NCBI GenBank assembly: GCA_964412385.1
Contig: CAYPOV010000279.1
Coordinates: forward strand, 1 to 6,117
Length of the DNA: 6,117 nt
Origin: JBGSYN01 sp964412385
GTDB lineage: Bacteria > Pseudomonadota > Alphaproteobacteria > Geminicoccales > Geminicoccaceae
Direction: 5' to 3'
A program made the translations under genes and the position numbers. Below the pieces are notes generated by a model. The model was not told where the DNA came from. It did not search any database and worked only from the letters and a program-made list of their open reading frames with translations. Of the stretch, positions 1 through 5,975 are shown in pieces (position 1 is the stretch's first letter; every line of letters starts with the position of its first letter).

Positions 1-261
1 GTCGAGAACGCTTTGGAGACGCCTGCCGAGGCAGAGACCGTCGAGAAAGCCGGTGCTGTCGCGGCTTCCGGTGCATCAATCGTTGCGAGCAGCGAAAAAC
101 CTTCCAGCGAGCCCCATGTTGCAGAGAAGCTCGCCGAGAAGTTCAAGAGCAATGTCTTTATCGGCGCCAATTCGGCCAATCCTCCCGATCCCAACCACTG
201 CTACTGGCGCCCGGAAAAGGTCCCCGCTCATCACAAACGCGGACCTCCGGGCTACCGTTAG
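1..261 (+). CDS. 3' end of an unidentified protein gene, truncated by the window edge
   Basis: The frame is open from base 1 to a TAG at 259-261, giving 86 visible residues. A TTG at 13 could be a start, but nothing like a ribosome binding site precedes it and the frame stays open to the edge, so I treat this as a C-terminal fragment. The first half is rich in Ala, Glu, Ser and Val and looks disordered. The end is more distinctive, rich in Pro, His, Arg and aromatic residues, including PPDPNHCYWRPEK and the last residues RGPPGYR. Codons favour G or C in the third position, which supports real coding. I do not recognise the family and assign no function. It converges on the enolase-superfamily gene, from which it is separated by a structured intergenic element. 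Confidence 0.6.
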   Translation, partial: VENALETPAEAETVEKAGAVAASGASIVASSEKPSSEPHVAEKLAEKFKSNVFIGANSANPPDPNHCYWRPEKVPAHHKRGPPGYR

Positions 262-318
262 CTAATCCGCTCGACCTCAGGCTCACCAACCACCCCAAAC
301 TCCCCTAACCCAAAGTCC

Positions 319-461
319 GGGGGCCTTGGTGGATTGGCCGACAGACTTGAAAACAAGTCCGTCGGCGCAGGATCCACCAATCATGGAATCGGTGGTGCGC
401 AAGACGTTTGACGGAGCGTAGAGCTCCATCAAACTCGCACCACCGTGGGCAAAAAGCCCCC
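319..461 (-). ncRNA. Nested inverted-repeat element; candidate three-way-junction RNA or palindromic intergenic repeat
   Basis: A closing stem pairs 319-324 (GGGGGC) with 456-461 (GCCCCC). Inside are two hairpin arms. Arm one: 326-334 pairs with 372-380 (9 bp), a small internal loop follows, then 337-349 pairs with 354-366 (12 of 13) around a 4-base loop. Arm two: 390-399 pairs with 436-445 (10 bp), an asymmetric internal loop follows, then 406-417 pairs with 423-434 (11 of 12) around a 5-base loop at 418-422. The two mismatches, A343/C360 and C412/A428, become U-G and G-U pairs in RNA from the minus strand, so I assign that strand. It lies about 50 bases past the stop codon of the minus-strand operon. 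It could be a structured 3' UTR, a small RNA, a two-way transcription barrier, or a mosaic palindromic repeat of the kind known in rhizobia (RIME-like). The pairing is seen; the function is inferred. No clean U-tract follows it on either strand. Confidence 0.6.
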
Positions 462-481
462 AGAAAAACCTTTTCAGAGAC

Positions 482-496
482 CTTCCGCTAAGGAAG
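482..496 (-). terminator. Small hairpin just past the operon stop, weak terminator candidate
   Basis: Bases 482-486 (CTTCC) pair with 492-496 (GGAAG) around a 5-base loop. On the minus strand this lies 16 bases after the stop codon of the enolase-superfamily gene, and a short run of five T's follows about ten bases later. The stem is only 5 bp and the T-run is displaced, so termination here alone would be weak. The larger element at 319-461 downstream may do the real work. Confidence 0.2.
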
Positions 497-512
497 TTAT
501 GAAAGATGGAGC

Positions 513-1694
513 CTACACTTTACCTGCGAGAACACGGCGGCGGCGGAGGCGGGTTTGGTAGTAGATGTTTTCGTCAGCGGTGTTGGGATTGAAGCTGGTG
601 CCGTTGTCGGCGGGCGGATTACGGACGTTCTTGGTGACGGCATATTTGTCGAGTTCATCTTCGACGAGATCGACGCCGAGGCCCGGAACATCGGGGACCG
701 GAAGCTTGCCGTCGACGATTTTGAGTTCGGGCGTGATGACCTGGTAGCGGCCTTCCCATTGGAACTCGACACGTTCCATCATGAGGGCATTGGGAATGCT
801 TGCCATGACATGGAGCGCTGCGAAATCGGCAAGCGGTCCGAGTGATCCCGAATGGGGCGCCATGGTGATGTAGTGGGCTTCGGCCATCGCCGCCATTTTG
901 CGCATTTGCAGGATGCCGCCTGCCCTTCCGGTGTCGGGCTGGATGACATCGACCAATTCGTCTTCGACCAGGGGCCGAATACCCCAAAGTGTCGCGACCC
1001 GCTCGCCTGCTGCCAAAGGAATGTCGACAGCGTCGCGGATTCGCTTGTAGCCGTCCAGGTTTTCGGGGGCGATCGGGTCTTCATAGAAGAGGAGGTCATA
1101 AGGCTCGAGCGCGCGGCCGAGTTTGATGGCGTCGGCAGGTGTCATCCATGAGGGGCCATGGACATCGGTCATGAGATCCCGGTCGGGGCCAATATGGTCT
1201 CGAAGCGCTGCGATGCGTTCGACGCCGACAGGTCCGGAGGCGCTGCATTTGAAGGCCGTGTAGCCGAGAGCGATGTGTTTATCCGCTTCCTCGGGTGTCT
1301 TGGCATGACAATAGGCAGGAATGGCGTCACGGAATTTGCCGCCGAGGAGATTCCAGACGGGTTGGCCGAGGGTTTTGCCCTTGATGTCCCATAGTGCCAT
1401 CTCGATTGCGGTGAGTGCACCACCGCCGACCGTGCCGATTTGGCCGTGGCCCATAAAGCCCAGATAGCAGCGGTGCCAGAGGCGATCGATATGGGTTGGG
1501 TCTTCGCCGATCAGCAAGTTGGCGAGGTCTTGGATGGCGGTCTCGACAACCCGCGGCCAGCCGCTGCCTTCGCCGACGCCATAGACACCTTCGTCGGTGA
1601 TGATTTTGCAGAAGCACCAGGCGCGTTCGGATGGTGCCCAACCAGAACCTGCCGGCACTTGAACGCACCAGGTCTTGATTTCAGTGATTTTCAT
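513..1694 (-). CDS. Mandelate racemase/muconate lactonizing enzyme family protein, galactonate-dehydratase-like
   Basis: This is a 393-residue enolase-superfamily enzyme of usual length, expected to be cytoplasmic and Mg-dependent, abstracting a proton next to a carboxylate. The N-terminal capping domain spans about residues 1-125 and the barrel domain about 126-350. Visible metal ligands are D177 (TDVHG), E205 (FYEDP) and E231 (GERV). H179 beside D177 resembles the D-x-H of DgoD-type galactonate dehydratases, and D254 (QPD) with H281 (APHSG) would be the general-base dyad. The second-strand position reads K149-C-S rather than the racemase K-x-K, which favours an acid-sugar dehydratase over a racemase. 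Substrate cannot be named. I chose the ATG at 1694 because GGGGA (1704-1700) lies 5 bases upstream and MKITEIK is a typical family start; a GTG at 1706 would add four residues and overlaps that site. The last roughly 40 residues form an extra tail ending in an Arg-rich stretch. It is the last gene of the importer operon, 35 bases after the ATPase, suggesting it acts on the imported solute. Confidence 0.9.
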   Translation of the reverse strand: MKITEIKTWCVQVPAGSGWAPSERAWCFCKIITDEGVYGVGEGSGWPRVVETAIQDLANLLIGEDPTHIDRLWHRCYLGFMGHGQIGTVGGGALTAIEMALWDIKGKTLGQPVWNLLGGKFRDAIPAYCHAKTPEEADKHIALGYTAFKCSASGPVGVERIAALRDHIGPDRDLMTDVHGPSWMTPADAIKLGRALEPYDLLFYEDPIAPENLDGYKRIRDAVDIPLAAGERVATLWGIRPLVEDELVDVIQPDTGRAGGILQMRKMAAMAEAHYITMAPHSGSLGPLADFAALHVMASIPNALMMERVEFQWEGRYQVITPELKIVDGKLPVPDVPGLGVDLVEDELDKYAVTKNVRNPPADNGTSFNPNTADENIYYQTRLRRRRVLAGKV

Positions 1695-1697
1695 GGT

Positions 1698-1704
1698 CTT
1701 CCCC
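1698..1704 (-). promoter_or_regulatory. Ribosome binding site that decides the start of the enolase-superfamily gene
   Basis: On the minus strand GGGGAAG lies just upstream of the ATG at 1694, with GGGGA five bases away. The alternative GTG at 1706-1704 sits on top of this site and is preceded only by GAAGAG at 3 bases, so the ATG is preferred. Confidence 0.55.
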
Positions 1705-1729
1705 ACTTTCTCTTCGTTGAATTGTTGGG

Positions 1730-3493
1730 CTAGCCCGCGGCCTCGTGATAGCGGTGACGCTGGTGCATCGAGCGCCTTCGGGGGTCCGGTCTTGGCACGG
1801 CTGAAAGTAGGGCTTTGGTATAGGCATGTTGGGGATTGTCGCAGACTTCCATCGTCTCGCCGGTCTCGACCACGCGCCCGCGGTACATCACGGCGATACG
1901 GTCACAGAAATAGCGGATGACGCTGATGTCGTGACTGATGAAGATGAAGCTGAGATCGAGACGGTCTTGAAGGTCCAAGAGCAGATCGAGGACCTGTGTC
2001 CTGAGCGAAACATCGAGGGCGGAGGTTGCTTCGTCGGCAATGATCAGTCTCGGATCGAGTGCGATGGCCCGAGCGACGCCGATGCGCTGGCGCTGGCCGC
2101 CTGAGAATGCGTGGGGATAGCGTTCCATGGATTGCGTCGGAAGACCGACCACTTCGAGCAGTTCGCCGACGCGATCACGCATTTCGGACGCATCGCGCCA
2201 ACCATTGCAGACGAGGGGTTCGGCGATGATTTGCTGGACAGTCATGCGCGGATTGAGCGAGGCAAAGGGGTCTTGGAAGACCATGCGCATTTCGCGCCGC
2301 ACAGTTTGCAGGCCGTTCTTGTCGAGGGACCGGATCTCCACTTCGGTGCCATCGCCGCGCCGATAGCCGATCTCACCGCCTGTCGGTTCATGCACTCTCA
2401 GAATGCATCGGCCCAGGGTCGTCTTGCCGCTGCCGCTTTCGCCGACAATGCCGAGGTTCTCGCCTTCGTGGAGTGTGAGGTCGACGTCACCGACTGCGAC
2501 GATGGGATCCTGACGCTTGGAAAATAGGCCGCCTGATATGAAGAACTTCTTTTCAAGACCTTTGAGGGTGACGATGGGCTGGCCGAGCGGCTTTCGAAGA
2601 CGCATGTCGAGACGTTTTGGCGATGGCTTGTCGAGTTCCAAGACTGCGCCGAGCAGGCGTTTGGTATAGTCATGCTGTGGATCGTGGAAGATCGTCTCGA
2701 CATGACCGCGTTCGACCAACTGCCCATGCCGCATGACGACGACCTCATCGGCAATCTCGGCGACGACCCCCATATCGTGGGTGATGAACATCATCGCCAT
2801 GCCGAACTGCTTCTGCAACTCGCGCATCAAGTCGAGGATTTCGGCCTGCGTGGTCACGTCAAGCGCGGTCGTTGGCTCATCGGCAATCAGCACCGAAGGA
2901 TTGCACGAAAGTGCCATCGCGATCATGGCGCGCTGACGCATGCCCCCCGAATATTCGAACGGATAGCGGTTGATTGCGCTCTCGGGATTGGGAATCTCCA
3001 CCCGGCGCAACAGCTCGACCGCTCTTTCCTTAGCTTCTTTCTTGGGTGCGCCGTCATGCAATATGATCGCTTCGACGATTTGACTGCCTATTGTATGAAC
3101 CGGCGAGAGCGAACTCATCGGTTCTTGAAAGATCATGGCAATGTCACGGCCGCGGATCGCCCGGATCGCTGCTGAACGCGGCGGCAACTGAGCAAGATCG
3201 ATTGTGCCCAGGCCCTCTGCACTCTTGGTCGTGCGGTGCTGGTGAAACAGGATCTCACCGCTGGTGATACGTCCGGGCCTGTCGACGATCTGCAGGATCG
3301 ATCGGGCGGTGACACTCTTGCCGCTGCCGCTCTCGCCGACGACACAGAGGGTTTGTCCGAAGCGAAGCTCGAAACTGACGTCATCCACAGCCTTGAGTGT
3401 AAAGTTTCTCAAGGGGAACTCCGTCGTCAGATTCTTGACTTCAATGATCGGTTCACCCGGCACATAGGCTTGGTCGGGAGCAATAAAGGCCAC
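1730..3493 (-). CDS. Peptide/oligosaccharide-type ABC importer ATPase, fused DppD-DppF (two nucleotide-binding domains)
   Basis: This 587-residue protein carries both ATPases of a cluster-C importer in one chain, as in GsiA/YliA-type proteins. It acts on the cytoplasmic face of the two permeases. Domain one (about 15-265) has Walker A GESGSGKS at 53-60, Q-loop Q123, signature YSGGM at 181-185, Walker B VLIADEP at 201-207 and H-loop H239. Domain two (about 306-555) has Walker A GESGSGKT at 351-358, Q-loop Q407, signature FSGGQ at 463-467, Walker B LIIADE at 483-488 and H-loop H521. Both catalytic sites look intact. Each domain ends in the family's PQHxYTxxLL motif (272-281 and 554-563), characteristic of oligopeptide-type ATPases. 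The start is a GTG at 3493; AGGA at 3507-3504 lies 10 bases upstream, overlapping the stop codon of the preceding permease, so translation may be coupled. It begins 12 bases after that permease and ends 35 bases before the enzyme gene. Substrate is not decided by the ATPase. Confidence 0.95.
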   Translation of the reverse strand: MAFIAPDQAYVPGEPIIEVKNLTTEFPLRNFTLKAVDDVSFELRFGQTLCVVGESGSGKSVTARSILQIVDRPGRITSGEILFHQHRTTKSAEGLGTIDLAQLPPRSAAIRAIRGRDIAMIFQEPMSSLSPVHTIGSQIVEAIILHDGAPKKEAKERAVELLRRVEIPNPESAINRYPFEYSGGMRQRAMIAMALSCNPSVLIADEPTTALDVTTQAEILDLMRELQKQFGMAMMFITHDMGVVAEIADEVVVMRHGQLVERGHVETIFHDPQHDYTKRLLGAVLELDKPSPKRLDMRLRKPLGQPIVTLKGLEKKFFISGGLFSKRQDPIVAVGDVDLTLHEGENLGIVGESGSGKTTLGRCILRVHEPTGGEIGYRRGDGTEVEIRSLDKNGLQTVRREMRMVFQDPFASLNPRMTVQQIIAEPLVCNGWRDASEMRDRVGELLEVVGLPTQSMERYPHAFSGGQRQRIGVARAIALDPRLIIADEATSALDVSLRTQVLDLLLDLQDRLDLSFIFISHDISVIRYFCDRIAVMYRGRVVETGETMEVCDNPQHAYTKALLSAVPRPDPRRRSMHQRHRYHEAAG

Positions 3494-3505
3494 GATTATT
3501 GAGTC

Positions 3506-4639
3506 CTACTGTCGATCTTGGGCGTAGGGATCTGCTGCATCGCGCAATCCGTCGCCCAGGAAATTGAGGGAAAGCACAGCCAAGACCACAAATCCGCCAG
3601 GAATGAACAACCAAGGCGCTTGGGCGATCGATCGGATGTTCTGCGCCTCTTTCAACAAGACTCCCCAGGAGATGATCGGCGGTTGAAGGCCCAGGCCCAG
3701 AAAGCTCAGCGCGGTTTCGGCAAGGATCATCAAGGGTATGGCAAGCGTGATCGAGGCTATGATGTGGCTGATGATCGAAGGCAGCATGTGTCGGAAGATG
3801 ACCCGGCCTTCGCTCGCCCCATCCAACCTCGCTGCCGTCACATAGTCTTCGCCTCGAAGGGCAAGAAAACGTCCGCGAATCACACGGGCAAGTTCGGTCC
3901 AGCCAACGAGCGACAAGATGACGGTAATGGCAAAATAACGTGTCAGAGGCGACCAATCGCGCGGCAGGGCTGCACTGAGGCCGAGCCAAATCGGGATCGT
4001 CGGCAAAGACAGAACAAACTCGACAATCCTTTGGATCACCATGTCGATAGGACCGCCATAATAGCCGGAGACACCGCCAAGGATGATCCCAAAAACCAAA
4101 CTGAGAGCGACGCCCACCAAGCCAATCGACATGGAGATCCGGGTCCCGTAGATGGTCCGGCTCAGCATGTCGCGACCCAGCCGATCGGCACCAAACAAAT
4201 AAAAGTGTTGGTCGGGATCGGCTGTGGTCAAGAAATGCAGATCGCTCTCGAACAACCCCCAAAGCTTGTAGGAAACTCCTCGTGCGAAGAACTCGAGGTA
4301 AATTTTCTCCCCTTCTTGCTCCACATAGTTGGCCTGAAGGGTGAAAGGATCACGTTCCAGCGTGTAGGCATAAACATAGGGTCTTACGGACCAATTCCCG
4401 GCTTCATCGGTATCGATGATGTGAATGGCCTGCGGTGGGTGATAGATCGCTCGACGATTGGCCTCGTGAGGATCGAACGGTGCCAGGAATTCCGCAAAGA
4501 TTGCAATCACGTACAGCAGCGTGACGACTGCCAAGGCAACCATCGCCAGCCGATGGCGACGGAAGGACCACCACATCAGCTTCCATTGCGAGGCAACTTC
4601 CGCACTGGCTGGGGTCTGGCGTTCAGCGATCGTTGCCAT
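3506..4639 (-). CDS. ABC importer permease, DppC/OppC family, with enlarged extracytoplasmic region
   Basis: This 377-residue inner-membrane permease is the second of the pair. It has an OppC-type N-terminal segment, membrane segment one at about 32-52, and then a long hydrophilic stretch (about 54-165) before the family motif GADRLGRDMLSRTIYG at 150-165. Further membrane segments are near 168-195, 205-225, 234-252, 291-312 and 343-362. The coupling (EAA) loop is visible as YVTAARLDGASEGRVIF at 266-282, followed by RHMLPS. Most DppC proteins are about 300 residues; the excess lies in the region outside the membrane, consistent with the subset of cluster-C permeases that serve large binding proteins. 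The ATG at 4639 follows the upstream permease's stop codon by only 3 bases and has only a weak AGAG site overlapping that stop, so translational coupling is likely. It pairs with the DppB-like protein and is driven by the fused ATPase. Confidence 0.95.
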   Translation of the reverse strand: MATIAERQTPASAEVASQWKLMWWSFRRHRLAMVALAVVTLLYVIAIFAEFLAPFDPHEANRRAIYHPPQAIHIIDTDEAGNWSVRPYVYAYTLERDPFTLQANYVEQEGEKIYLEFFARGVSYKLWGLFESDLHFLTTADPDQHFYLFGADRLGRDMLSRTIYGTRISMSIGLVGVALSLVFGIILGGVSGYYGGPIDMVIQRIVEFVLSLPTIPIWLGLSAALPRDWSPLTRYFAITVILSLVGWTELARVIRGRFLALRGEDYVTAARLDGASEGRVIFRHMLPSIISHIIASITLAIPLMILAETALSFLGLGLQPPIISWGVLLKEAQNIRSIAQAPWLFIPGGFVVLAVLSLNFLGDGLRDAADPYAQDRQ

Positions 4640-4642
4640 GCT

Positions 4643-5629
4643 CTAGCGATACCGTATACGAGGGTCGAGGATTGCGAGGAGAATGTCGGAAACCAGCATC
4701 CCTATGATGGTGAGCGTGCTCAGCAGAAGGATAAATGCGCCTGCCAAGTACATATCCTGCGCTAGAAGGGCTTGCAGCAAAAGCGGGCCGGCGGTGGGCA
4801 AGGACAACACGAATGCCGTGATGACCGCACCCGATATCAGCTGTGGAAAGGCCCAGCCGATCGTGCTGACAAATGGATTGAGCGCCAGCCGCACCGGATA
4901 CTTCATGAGGAGGCTGAATTCAGTGAGGCCTTTGGCTCTGGCCGTGGTGACATAGGGCTTGTGAAGTTCGTCCAAGAGATTGGCACGCATGACACGGATC
5001 AAGCTCGCCGTTTGCGAGGTGCCGAGAATTACCATCGGCACCCAGAGATGCTGCAAGAGATCGACAACCTTGCCCCAACTCCATGGCGCATTCTCATACT
5101 CATCGGAAAATAGACCACTGACATCTGCGCCGAAATAGACGACGCCGACATACATCAGCACGAGAGCGAAGAGAAAATTCGGTGTGGCGAGCCCAATAAA
5201 TCCCAATGTCGTAAAAAAGTAATCCGCCGGAGAATACTGTCGTGCGGCCGAATAGATACCAATTGGAAACGCGACCGCCCACGTAAAGAGTATGGTTGCG
5301 ATAGCGAGACAGACAGAAAGGCCGGTTCGTTCCCAAATCAGTTCTGAAACCGGTTGGCGCCACTCGAATGAAAGTCCGAAATCGCCTTGGATAACGCCGG
5401 TGATCCACTTCCAATATTGGACCAAGAACGGCTCATTAAGGCCATAGCGTTCGCGCAGAACCTCGAGTGCTTGATGGTCGACAATCTCGCCGGAGGCGGC
5501 AAGCGTTGCAGCGTAGGTCGTAAGGTAATCGCCAGGAGGAGCCTGGATAATGGCAAAAGCGACAATCGAAACACCGAACAAGAACGGTACGGCCCACAGA
5601 ACCCGGCGTATGATATAGGCGAGAAGCAT
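4643..5629 (-). CDS. ABC importer permease, DppB/OppB family
   Basis: This 328-residue inner-membrane permease is the first gene of the minus-strand operon. Membrane segments fall near 10-30, 101-125, 135-165, 190-212, 249-275 and 293-320. Family landmarks are the N-terminal MLLAYIIRRVLWAVPFLFG, PPGDY at 31-35, ERYGLNEPFLVQYWKW at 60-75, GDFGLSF at 82-88, the coupling loop YVTTARAKGLTEFSLL at 226-241 followed by the conserved MKYPVRLALNP, and the C-terminal LDPRIRYR. Length and layout are normal. The ATG at 5629 matches the typical family start, but no good ribosome binding site precedes it; the nearest purine run is GAGA about 12 bases away. It forms the translocation channel with the DppC-like protein encoded 3 bases downstream. 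Its cognate binding protein is probably the divergent gene at 5976. Confidence 0.95.
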   Translation of the reverse strand: MLLAYIIRRVLWAVPFLFGVSIVAFAIIQAPPGDYLTTYAATLAASGEIVDHQALEVLRERYGLNEPFLVQYWKWITGVIQGDFGLSFEWRQPVSELIWERTGLSVCLAIATILFTWAVAFPIGIYSAARQYSPADYFFTTLGFIGLATPNFLFALVLMYVGVVYFGADVSGLFSDEYENAPWSWGKVVDLLQHLWVPMVILGTSQTASLIRVMRANLLDELHKPYVTTARAKGLTEFSLLMKYPVRLALNPFVSTIGWAFPQLISGAVITAFVLSLPTAGPLLLQALLAQDMYLAGAFILLLSTLTIIGMLVSDILLAILDPRIRYR

Positions 5630-5672
5630 CGACTACGAAGTCTCGCGTCTATCAAAAAAACCCGCTCTCACT

Positions 5673-5702
5673 AGCCTACCACCGTTCGAGAAAACCACTC
5701 AA
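5673..5702 (-). promoter_or_regulatory. Weak candidate promoter for the permease operon
   Basis: On the minus strand TTGAGT (5702-5697) is followed after 18 bases by TAGGCT (5678-5673), a poor match to the -10 consensus. It is about 44 bases upstream of the first permease start. Offered only because the operon needs a promoter in this region; the upstream TTGACA at 5838-5833 has no good -10 partner. Confidence 0.2.
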
Positions 5703-5909
5703 CGACGTCCTTTCGCCATCCCCGCATGTTACATCCAGCTATCGATGAGGCTTTTGACGGCCACGGAACACCCCAAATCGACGAGCATTCTTGCTTCGTG
5801 TTGTTGCGCACTTGCCGTAGCGAGGTGCAACTTGTCAAACAAATTTGCCGTGTCTTTGAGATCGCAGCCATGAGCGTTCGACCTGGCGTCACGTGGTCAG
5901 TTTGGTCGC

Positions 5910-5937
5910 TTGACAAACACATGACCGTAGCTGTTAT
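5910..5937 (+). promoter_or_regulatory. Candidate sigma-70 promoter for the binding-protein gene
   Basis: A perfect TTGACA at 5910-5915 is followed, after a 16-base spacer, by TGTTAT at 5932-5937 (four of six matches to TATAAT). Transcription would start near 5944, giving a leader of about 30 bases that contains the strong ribosome binding site at 5963-5967. Confidence 0.45.
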
Positions 5938-5962
5938 CGTTGGCGCACTGAAGAGAAACATC

Positions 5963-5967
5963 GGAGG
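5963..5967 (+). promoter_or_regulatory. Strong ribosome binding site for the binding-protein gene
   Basis: GGAGG lies 8 bases before the ATG at 5976. It is the best ribosome binding site in the window and fixes the start of the plus-strand gene. Confidence 0.75.
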
Positions 5968-5975
5968 CTGAGATC

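Larger units (their letters stand above)
5630..5975. promoter_or_regulatory. Divergent intergenic region between the permease operon and the binding-protein gene
   Basis: These 346 bases separate two genes that should be expressed together. Open frames exist on both strands (5726-5971 plus, 5671-5961 minus) but neither has a ribosome binding site or recognisable protein features. TTGACA occurs on the plus strand at 5910-5915 and on the minus strand at 5838-5833. An imperfect dyad, TTGCgcAC (5804-5811) facing GTGCAA (5825-5830), lies between the minus TTGACA and the operon and could be an operator. No regulator gene is present in the window. Confidence 0.5.

Noticed and set aside
13..261. A complete small gene starting at the TTG at 13
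   Set aside because: The frame is already open from base 1 with the same composition, and no ribosome binding site precedes the TTG; a truncated longer gene is simpler.
2111..2527. Plus-strand open frame of 138 codons within the ATPase gene
   Set aside because: It lies antisense to intact Walker and signature motifs and has no ribosome binding site or recognisable domain.
2423..3340. Near-identical 24-base direct repeats at 2423-2446 and 3317-3340 in the ATPase gene
   Set aside because: Both encode the Walker A motif GESGSGK in the two fused domains, so the similarity follows from conserved protein sequence and shared ancestry of the domains.
3453..4262. A 269-codon open frame on the minus strand overlapping the DppC-like gene in another frame
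   Set aside because: The product is Arg/Ser/His/Pro-rich and unlike any family; it is explained by codon bias of the real permease frame.
3518..4765. A 415-codon open frame on the plus strand, opposite both permeases
   Set aside because: It is a shadow of the DppC-like permease on the other strand. The protein is dominated by Gln, Arg, Asp and His with no membrane segments or motifs, while the minus-strand frame has clear family motifs.
5671..5961. Minus-strand open frame of 96 codons in the divergent intergenic region
   Set aside because: No ribosome binding site, composition is unstructured and Ser/Thr/Arg-rich, and it overlaps the opposite frame and the likely regulatory sites.
5726..5971. 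Plus-strand open frame of 81 codons in the divergent intergenic region, ending 4 bases before the binding-protein start
   Set aside because: No ribosome binding site before the ATG, no recognisable protein features, and it runs through the best candidate promoter. A leader peptide cannot be fully excluded.
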